From positions 98,824 through 162,823 of the forward strand of contig JBBSFH010000004.1 of assembly GCA_038238915.1 (NCBI GenBank): a stretch of DNA of 64,000 nt. Direction: 5' to 3'. The notes beneath the pieces were generated by a model. That model worked only from the letters and a program-made list of their open reading frames with translations, searched no databases and was not told the DNA's origin. The stretch's first letter is position 1; every line of letters starts with the position of its first letter. This DNA is from JAVVHE01 sp038238915 (GTDB lineage Bacteria > Pseudomonadota > Alphaproteobacteria > Sphingomonadales > Sphingomonadaceae). Position numbers and translations under genes: made by a program. Positions 58,658 through 64,000 of the stretch are shown in pieces.

Positions 58658-59296
58658 ATGCGGCTCGTCAAAATCTGTGGCCTCTCCACCGTCGCCACCC
58701 GGGACGCTGCCATCCACGCGCGCGCTACGCACTTAGGCTTCGTCTTCTTCCCCCCCAGCCCGCGCGACCTCAGCCACGAGCAGGCCGCAGCCCTCGCCGC
58801 CCCCGTCCCCCCGCACATCGCCCGCGTCGGCGTGTTCGTCGATGCGGATGATGCCGCGCTCGAAGCCGCCATCGCGGCCGCGCACCTTACCGTCCTGCAG
58901 CTCCACGGTGACGAGAGTCCCGCGCGCACCGCGCACGTCCGCGCGCGCTTCGGGCTCGAAACCTGGAAGGCCGTCCCCGTCCGCACCCCCGCCGACATCG
59001 CCGTCACCGTTGCCTACAGGGGCGCGGCCGATCGCCTCCTCCTCGACGCGAAAGCCCCCGAAGGAGCGCCGCTGCCGGGCGGCAATGGCCTCCGCTTCGA
59101 CTGGGGCATCCTCGCCCAAGCGCGCCCGCCGATGCCATGGGGCTTGTCGGGCGGCCTGACCCCCGCCACGGTGGCGGACGCGCTCCGCTCGACCGGCGCC
59201 CCGCTTGTGGACGTATCGAGCGGGGTCGAAACCGCGCCCGGGATCAAAGCCGAAGCGCTCATCCGCCAGTTCCTGGAAGCAGCGCACACCGCATGA
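58658..59296 (+). CDS. trpF: Phosphoribosylanthranilate isomerase
   Basis: This 212-residue TIM barrel has RLVKICGLSTVATRDAAIHARATHLGFVFFPPSPRDLS, with the catalytic Cys in KICGL. It continues with VLQLHGDESP, LLLDAKAPEGAPLPGGNGLRFDW with the catalytic Asp, and WGLSGGLTPATVADAL, the phosphate site. It converts PRA to CdRP, the third step of tryptophan synthesis. Its stop overlaps trpB (ATGA). trpD, trpC and trpE are not in the window. Confidence 0.95.
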   Translation: MRLVKICGLSTVATRDAAIHARATHLGFVFFPPSPRDLSHEQAAALAAPVPPHIARVGVFVDADDAALEAAIAAAHLTVLQLHGDESPARTAHVRARFGLETWKAVPVRTPADIAVTVAYRGAADRLLLDAKAPEGAPLPGGNGLRFDWGILAQARPPMPWGLSGGLTPATVADALRSTGAPLVDVSSGVETAPGIKAEALIRQFLEAAHTA

Positions 59297-60516
59297 CGAT
59301 CCACCAGCCCGCCACCAGCTTTCGCGCCGGTCCCGACGCGAACGGCCATTTCGGCCAGTTCGGCGGGCGCTACGTCGCCGAAACGCTGATGCCGCTGATC
59401 CTCGATCTCGAGCGTGTGTACGAAGACGCCAAGCGCGATCCCGCATTCCACGCCGAGTTCGAGCAGCTGCTCACCCACTATGTCGGCCGCCCGTCGCCGC
59501 TGTATTTCGCGCCGCGCCTGACCGCGCATTTTGGCGGCGCGAAGATTTACCTGAAGCGCGACGAGCTGAACCACACCGGCGCGCACAAGATCAACAATTG
59601 CGTGGGACAAATCCTGCTCGCCATGCGCATGGGCAAGACGCGCATCATCGCGGAAACCGGCGCGGGCCAGCACGGGGTGGCGACCGCCACGGTGGCGGCG
59701 CGCTTCGGTCTGCCGTGCGTGATCTTCATGGGCGCGCGCGATATCGAGCGCCAGGCCCCCAACGTGTTCCGCATGAAACTGCTCGGGGCCGAGGTGCGCG
59801 CGTGCGAAAGCGGCAGCAAGACGCTCAAGGACGCGATGAACGAGGCGCTGCGCGACTGGGTCACCAACGTTCACGACAGCTTCTACATCATCGGCACCGC
59901 GGCGGGTCCACACCCCTATCCGGCGATGGTGCGCGATTTCCAGTCGGTGATCGGCCGCGAGACCCGCGTGCAATTGGCCGCGCACGAAGGCGAGGGCGTG
60001 CTCCCCGATCTGCTCGTGGCGAGCATCGGCGGCGGCTCGAATGCGATCGGCCTGTTTCATCCCTTCCTCGACGATCCTTCGGTCAGGATGCTCGGCGTCG
60101 AGGCGGCGGGCCACGGCCTCGACCGCGAACACGCGGCCTCCTTGGCAGGCGGCCGCCCCGGCGTGCTGCACGGCAACAAGACCTACCTGCTCCAGGACGC
60201 CGACGGGCAAATCGCCGAGGCGCACTCCATCAGCGCGGGCCTCGACTACCCCGGCATCGGCCCCGAACATTCGTGGCTCAAGGAAAGCGGCCGCGTGGAC
60301 TACACCTCCGCCACCGACGCCGAGGCGCTGGACGCGTTCCAGCTATTGTGCCGCCTGGAGGGCATCATCCCCGCCCTCGAACCCGCCCACGCGATCGCGG
60401 CGGTGGCGAAGGTTGCCCCCACGATGCGGCCGGACCAGATCATCGTCGTCAACCTGTGCGGACGCGGCGACAAGGACATTTTTACGGTGGCAGACGCGCT
60501 CGGGGCAGGGCTTTGA
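59293..60516 (+). CDS. trpB: Tryptophan synthase beta subunit
   Basis: This 407-residue PLP enzyme reads FGQFGGRYVAETLMPLIL near the start, LKRDELNHTGAHKINNC with the PLP lysine (Lys99), ETGAGQHGVATATVAARFGL, and GGGSNAIGLFHPFL, the phosphate site. The final part contains VNLCGRGDKDIFTV. It condenses indole with serine. The ATG at 59293 overlaps the trpF stop. A small membrane ORF follows before trpA, which is unusual because trpB and trpA normally adjoin. Confidence 0.97.
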   Translation: MTIHQPATSFRAGPDANGHFGQFGGRYVAETLMPLILDLERVYEDAKRDPAFHAEFEQLLTHYVGRPSPLYFAPRLTAHFGGAKIYLKRDELNHTGAHKINNCVGQILLAMRMGKTRIIAETGAGQHGVATATVAARFGLPCVIFMGARDIERQAPNVFRMKLLGAEVRACESGSKTLKDAMNEALRDWVTNVHDSFYIIGTAAGPHPYPAMVRDFQSVIGRETRVQLAAHEGEGVLPDLLVASIGGGSNAIGLFHPFLDDPSVRMLGVEAAGHGLDREHAASLAGGRPGVLHGNKTYLLQDADGQIAEAHSISAGLDYPGIGPEHSWLKESGRVDYTSATDAEALDAFQLLCRLEGIIPALEPAHAIAAVAKVAPTMRPDQIIVVNLCGRGDKDIFTVADALGAGL

Positions 60517-60707
60517 AGGCGGGCATTCGTCTGCTCTTCGCGATTTTTCTTGGCATCGGCGTTGCCACGTTTGTTCGCGAGCTGAACCAATACGGGATCG
60601 ACGTGGAACACTGGTCTTATCACGCACCGCGGTTGGGTGAAGCGTGCCTTACCGGTGCAATCATCGGCTTTGTGTCTTTCTGCACCACCCTGAAGCGCGC
60701 TCGATGA
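60513..60707 (+). CDS. Small two-helix membrane protein between trpB and trpA
   Basis: The frame starting at TTG 60513 encodes 64 residues: KAGIRLLFAIFLGIGVATFVREL, then NQYGIDVEHWSYHAPRLGEACLTGAIIGFVSFCTTLKRAR. There are two likely transmembrane segments (about 4-20 and 44-58). Its start overlaps the trpB stop as TTGA, and its stop overlaps the trpA start as ATGA, so it fits tightly in the chain of translationally coupled genes. No family is recognised. The overlap pattern at both ends argues for a real gene. Confidence 0.6.
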   Translation: MKAGIRLLFAIFLGIGVATFVRELNQYGIDVEHWSYHAPRLGEACLTGAIIGFVSFCTTLKRAR

Positions 60708-61519
60708 GCCGACTTGCTGCTGTTTTAGCTGGCGTGGACATCCACGATCACCCAGCCCTCATCGCCTTCGTCACGTCTGGCGACCCCACCCCCGCCGACA
60801 CCCCCGCCATCCTCTCCGCCCTAGTCGAAGGCGGCGCGGACATCGTCGAACTCGGCATGCCGTTCTCCGATCCGATGGCGGACGGTGCGTCGATCCAGGC
60901 CGCCAACCTGCGCGCGCTCGCCTCGGGCGCGACGATGCGCACCACGCTCGCCGCCGTCGCCCAATTCCGCGCGGCGCACCCGCAGACGCCGCTGATCCTC
61001 ATGGGCTATCTGAATCCCATTCTCGCCCACGGCGCGGCCGCCTTCGCGCGCGATGCGGCGCACGCAGGCGCGGACGGGGTGATCGTCGTCGACGCGCCGC
61101 CCGAGGAGGATGCCGATCTCGCCCCGCATCTGGCCGCGCACGGCCTGCACCTGATCCGGCTGGCCACCCCCACCACCGACGGCACCCGCCTGCCGACGGT
61201 GCTGGCGGGCGCGTCGGGCTTCCTCTATTATGTCGCGGTGGCAGGCATCACCGGCGCGCTCAGCGCGAGCGCCGACATCATCGGCGAGGCGGTGGCGCGT
61301 CTGAAAGCCGCGACCGATCTCCCCATCGCGGTGGGCTTCGGCATCCGCACCCCCGAGCAAGCCGCCGCCGTCGCGCGCCATGCGGACGCGGTCGTCGTCG
61401 GCAGCGCGATCGTCGACACCATCGCGGCCGCGCACGCCGCCCGCGCGAACGACCTCGCCACCCCGGTGCGCGAACTGGTCGCCAGCCTCGCGCAAGCCGT
61501 GCATAACGCGCGCGCATGA
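60704..61519 (+). CDS. trpA: Tryptophan synthase alpha subunit
   Basis: This 271-residue TIM barrel has LIAFVTSGDPTPADTPAILSALVEGGADIVELGMPFSDPMADGASIQ with the catalytic Glu in VELGMPFSDP, then LILMGYLNPI, GVIVVDAPPEEDADL with the second acid, and FGIRTPEQAAAVARHADAVVVGSAI, the phosphate site. It cleaves indole glycerol phosphate to indole for TrpB. Starts at ATG 60704 overlapping the small membrane ORF. It overlaps accD by 4 bp. Confidence 0.96.
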   Translation: MSRLAAVLAGVDIHDHPALIAFVTSGDPTPADTPAILSALVEGGADIVELGMPFSDPMADGASIQAANLRALASGATMRTTLAAVAQFRAAHPQTPLILMGYLNPILAHGAAAFARDAAHAGADGVIVVDAPPEEDADLAPHLAAHGLHLIRLATPTTDGTRLPTVLAGASGFLYYVAVAGITGALSASADIIGEAVARLKAATDLPIAVGFGIRTPEQAAAVARHADAVVVGSAIVDTIAAAHAARANDLATPVRELVASLAQAVHNARA

Positions 61520-62367
61520 GCTGGCTCACCCGTATCGCGCCCCGTGTGGGCCTCGCGCCCAAGCGCGACACGCCCGACGATCTGTGGACCAAATGCCCGC
61601 AATGCGGCCAGCTGATCTACGCGCGCGAGTACCGTGAGAACCTTAGCGTCTGCCCGCACTGCAACCACCACGGCCGCATCGGCCCGGCGGACCGCTTCCA
61701 CCAGCTCTTCGATCACGGCGAGCACGCGCGCCTGCCCCTGCCGCGCGTGCCGGAAGACCCGCTCCAGTTCCGCGACACCAAACGCTACCCCGATCGCCTC
61801 AAGGCCGCGCGCGTGCTGTCCAACGATTACGATGCTTTCCTGATCGCCCACGGCCGTGTCGGCGGCGTCGAGACCACGCTCGGCGTCCAGAACTTCCACT
61901 TCATGGCGGGATCGATGGGCGCAGCGGTCGGTGCCGCCTTCGTCGCCGGAGCCGAAGCCGCGCTCGACGCGCGCACGCCCTACGTGGTGTGCAGCGCATC
62001 GGGCGGCGCGCGGATGCAGGAGGGCACCGTCGCGCTCATGCAGCTTCCCCGCACCACCGTCGCGGTCAGCCGCCTGAACGAGGCGGGGCTGCCATACATC
62101 GTTATCCTTACCGACCCCACCACAGGCGGTGTCACCGCCTCGTTCGCCATGCTCGGCGATGTGCACATCGCCGAACCCGGCGCGCTGATCGGCTTCGCGG
62201 GTGCGCGTGTCATCGAGCAGACGATCCGCGAAAAACTCCCCGAGGGCTTCCAGCGCGCGGAGTATCTGCTTGAACACGGCATGGTCGATATGGTCGTCCC
62301 GCGCCGCGATCTGGCGGGGACGCTGGGTCGGCTGCTGCGGCTGCTGACGCGGGCCGAGGCGGCATGA
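61516..62367 (+). CDS. accD: Acetyl-CoA carboxylase carboxyltransferase subunit beta
   Basis: This 283-residue protein has an N-terminal zinc ribbon (Cys27, Cys30, Cys46, Cys49 in CPQCGQ...CPHCNH). The crotonase-like carboxyltransferase domain shows VCSASGGARMQEGTVALMQL, ILTDPTTGGVTASFAMLGDVHIAEPGALIGFAGARVIEQT and LPEGFQRAEYLLEHGMVDMVVPR. With AccA it transfers carboxyl from biotin to acetyl-CoA. The order trpA-accD-folC is conserved in alphaproteobacteria. It is followed by a large palindrome. Confidence 0.96.
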   Translation: MSWLTRIAPRVGLAPKRDTPDDLWTKCPQCGQLIYAREYRENLSVCPHCNHHGRIGPADRFHQLFDHGEHARLPLPRVPEDPLQFRDTKRYPDRLKAARVLSNDYDAFLIAHGRVGGVETTLGVQNFHFMAGSMGAAVGAAFVAGAEAALDARTPYVVCSASGGARMQEGTVALMQLPRTTVAVSRLNEAGLPYIVILTDPTTGGVTASFAMLGDVHIAEPGALIGFAGARVIEQTIREKLPEGFQRAEYLLEHGMVDMVVPRRDLAGTLGRLLRLLTRAEAA

Positions 62368-62368
62368 G

Positions 62369-62504
62369 CACTCCCTCTCCCTCGCTCCGCTCCGCTGCGC
62401 ATTTCCCTCCCCCGGTTCGGGGGAGGGTGGTCGAACGGCTTGGTCCACCCGCGCCCTGGCAGGAGGAGGGAAATGCGACCGAAGGGAGCGAGGGAGAGGG
62501 AGCG
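62369..62504. repeat. Long palindromic element, family C, between accD and folC
   Basis: An element of about 136 bp. The outer arms CTCCCTCTCCCTCGCTCC (left) and GGAGCGAGGGAGAGGGAG (right) are complementary, as are GCGCATTTCCCTCC and GGAGGGAAATGCG further in. A central hairpin CCCTCCCCCGGTTCGGGGGAGGG sits inside. It nearly fills the gap of 163 bp. Its composition differs from families A and B, so it is a third dispersed-type element; no second copy is seen here. Confidence 0.85.
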
Positions 62505-62530
62505 CGACCGCAGAACAAGCCCACCCCGCG

Positions 62531-63865
62531 ATGACCGCCCAACTGATCGACACCGCCCGCTCCACCGACCCCGCGCTCGATGCCGCCCTCGCCCGCGTCC
62601 ACGCGCTTTTCACCGGCCAGATCGATCTCTCGCTCGATCGCCTCCACCGACTGCTAGTCCAGCTCGGCTCGCCCCACCTGGCACTCCCCCCGGTCTTCCA
62701 CATCGCGGGCACCAACGGCAAAGGCTCGACCGTCGCCTATCTGCGCGCGTGCCTCGAAGCGAGCGGGCGGCGCGTCCACACCTACACCAGCCCCCACCTC
62801 GTACGCTTCAACGAGCGCATCCGCCTCGCGGGCACGCTGATCGAAGACGCCCCCCTCACCGCGCTCATCGACGAAGTCCTCGCGGTCAACGGCCCGCAGC
62901 CGATCACCTTCTTCGAGTTTACGACTGCGGCCGCGCTGCTCGCTTATGCGCGCACGCCCGCCGATGCGGTGATCCTCGAAGTCGGCATGGGCGGGCGTCT
63001 GGATCCCACCAACGTCATCCCCGAACCCGTCATGACCGGCATCGCGCAGCTCGGCCTCGATCACACCCAGTGGCTAGGGACCACCATCCTCGATATCGCG
63101 CGGGAAAAGGCGGGCATCGCCAAGCCGGGCGTCCCCATGGTCCACGCGCGCTACCCGCGCACGGTGGCGGCGCGCGTGGCCGAAGTTGCGGGCGTCGCGG
63201 GCGCGCGGCTGCACCCGCGCGGCACCGACTGGGACGCTGCCGCCTACAAGGACCAGCTCCATTACCGCGATGCGGAGGGCCTCGTCACCTTGCCCCTCCC
63301 CCGCCTCGCCGGACCCCACCAGCTCGATAACGCCGCGCTCGCGGTCGCCATGCTGCGCCACCAATCGGTGCTGCCCGTGCCCGAAGCCGCATTGCGTGCG
63401 GGGCTCGGCTGGGCCGAATGGCCCGCGCGGCTGCAGCGGCTTGATGCGGCGGCGCTTGGCCAGCTCTTGCCCGCAGGCAGCGAACTCTGGCTCGACGGCG
63501 GCCATAACCCTGCCGCCGCACGCGCACTCGCCGACACCTTCAAGGCGCACGATCTGTGCGAGCGCCCCTTCCACCTGATCACGGGAATGCTCTCCACCAA
63601 AGACGGCGAGGCGTTCTTCAAGGCCTTCACCGGCCGCGCCACGGCCGTGTGGACCGTGCCGATCCCCGACAACACCCACCACGATCCCGCGCTCCTCGCC
63701 CAGTGGGCGCGCGCCGCGGGCTTGCGCGCCGCCCCATCCGCATCGATCGCGGCTGCGCTGGCCGCGATTGCTGTCGAGACCGGCCCCGCGCCGGTGGTGC
63801 TGATCGCGGGATCGCTCCACCTCGCGGGCGCGGTGCTGGCGGAGGCGGTGCTGCTTCCCGCCTAG
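62531..63865 (+). CDS. folC: Bifunctional folylpolyglutamate synthase/dihydrofolate synthase
   Basis: This 444-residue Mur-ligase-like protein has the P-loop FHIAGTNGKGSTVAYLRACLEASGR, the YTSPHLVRFNERIRL substrate loop, FFEFTTAAALLAY, the metal-binding EVGMGGRLDPTNVI, and DHTQWLG. C-terminal SELWLDGGHNPAAARALAD and the final strands complete domain 2. It adds glutamate to dihydropteroate and then to folates. Its TAG stop is directly at the boundary of an IS630-like element, and the TA of the stop may be the insertion target. Confidence 0.95.
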   Translation: MTAQLIDTARSTDPALDAALARVHALFTGQIDLSLDRLHRLLVQLGSPHLALPPVFHIAGTNGKGSTVAYLRACLEASGRRVHTYTSPHLVRFNERIRLAGTLIEDAPLTALIDEVLAVNGPQPITFFEFTTAAALLAYARTPADAVILEVGMGGRLDPTNVIPEPVMTGIAQLGLDHTQWLGTTILDIAREKAGIAKPGVPMVHARYPRTVAARVAEVAGVAGARLHPRGTDWDAAAYKDQLHYRDAEGLVTLPLPRLAGPHQLDNAALAVAMLRHQSVLPVPEAALRAGLGWAEWPARLQRLDAAALGQLLPAGSELWLDGGHNPAAARALADTFKAHDLCERPFHLITGMLSTKDGEAFFKAFTGRATAVWTVPIPDNTHHDPALLAQWARAAGLRAAPSASIAAALAAIAVETGPAPVVLIAGSLHLAGAVLAEAVLLPA

Positions 63866-64000
63866 AGTCTGATCCATCTACGCTGGCGCGTAGCCGGAGT
63901 TTCTGAGGTAGTTGGCGCATTCGTTGGGTGGGAAGGCGTCGAGGAGCGATCCGATGCGCCGCCATGTGGCTTCGACGGTGCGCTCGTCGGCTTTGCGGAG
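63866..64000. mobile_element. End of an IS630-family insertion sequence, runs off the window
   Basis: Directly after the folC TAG codon the sequence changes to a transposase end read on the minus strand, stopping 15 bp from folC. IS630 elements insert at TA dinucleotides; the TA of the folC stop (63863-63864) is a good candidate for the duplicated target, with the terminal inverted repeat starting near GAGTCTGATCC. The other end lies outside the window. Confidence 0.75.
63878..64000 (-). CDS. IS630-family transposase, C-terminal end only
   Basis: Forty residues are visible before the stop: LRKADERTVEATWRRIGS, then LLDAFPPNECANYLRNSGYAPA. The pattern K-x3-RTVExTWRxIGxLLDxFxPxECANYxxxxGY is the usual C-terminus of IS630-type DDE transposases of alphaproteobacteria. 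The catalytic DDE residues and the start are beyond the right edge, so whether the element is intact cannot be judged. Confidence 0.82.
   Translation of the reverse strand, partial: LRKADERTVEATWRRIGSLLDAFPPNECANYLRNSGYAPA

Overview
The window is a gene-dense, GC-rich chromosomal segment of an alphaproteobacterium, most likely a Sphingomonas-like member of the Sphingomonadales. This rests on family content (TorF-type porin, TIGR02300 FYDLN-type acidic protein, DUF1465/RcdA-like, DUF1467, DUF885, M19 and M20 relatives), on gene order (nuoN-birA-coaX-RNase J-DUF1467; lptC-lptA-lapA-pyrF; trpF-trpB-trpA-accD-folC), on many 1-4 nt start/stop overlaps, and on frequent GTG/TTG starts. No tRNA, rRNA or CRISPR array was seen. 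No gene-free stretch exceeds about 170 bp.

Layout. 1-7252: 3' part of glutathione reductase, then a MerR-controlled fatty-acid beta-oxidation operon (acyl-CoA dehydrogenase, thiolase, hydratase/dehydrogenase) with one long palindromic repeat in each of its two intergenic gaps. 7285-14072: dipeptidase-like protein, phosphoesterase, CsgG-like protein with an SH3-like C-terminus, VOC protein, cysteine synthase, MFS exporter and glycosyltransferase. 14123-18085: bamD, recN and an arsR-arsC-aquaglyceroporin arsenic operon. 18119-26068: outer-membrane proteins, ArfB, Bcr/CflA-type exporter, TIGR02300 gene, a lower-GC PD-(D/E)XK gene, DUF885 and VOC genes. 26208-32106: a tripartite RND efflux operon in which the pump and outer-membrane genes each carry a 90-bp palindromic element within the annotated 5' coding region. 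32146-37466: nitronate monooxygenase, ptsP, two small conserved genes and hisC. 37532-52412: nadC followed directly by nuoH-nuoI, then an S41 peptidase and a toxin-antitoxin pair, then nuoJ-N, a strongly AT-rich orphan gene, birA, coaX, RNase J and DUF1467. 52469-63865: an unusual glycine-rich tandem cold-shock protein, an RNase D-like exonuclease, lptC-lptA-lapA-pyrF, an M20-like protein, a frameshifted secreted protein, and trpF-trpB-small membrane ORF-trpA-accD-folC. 63866-64000: the end of an IS630-like insertion sequence abutting the folC stop codon.

The most unusual features are (i) dispersed palindromic elements, two of them exactly 90 bp and in frame at equivalent positions in two adjacent efflux genes, reminiscent of Rickettsia palindromic elements; (ii) a complex I operon without nuoA-G at its usual place and interrupted between nuoI and nuoJ; (iii) a two-cold-shock-domain protein with a roughly 100-residue RGG/Gly-rich N-terminus; and (iv) two compositionally foreign single-gene inserts (22906-23820 and 48259-48681). 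All identifications come from reading motifs in the sequence; no database search was possible.
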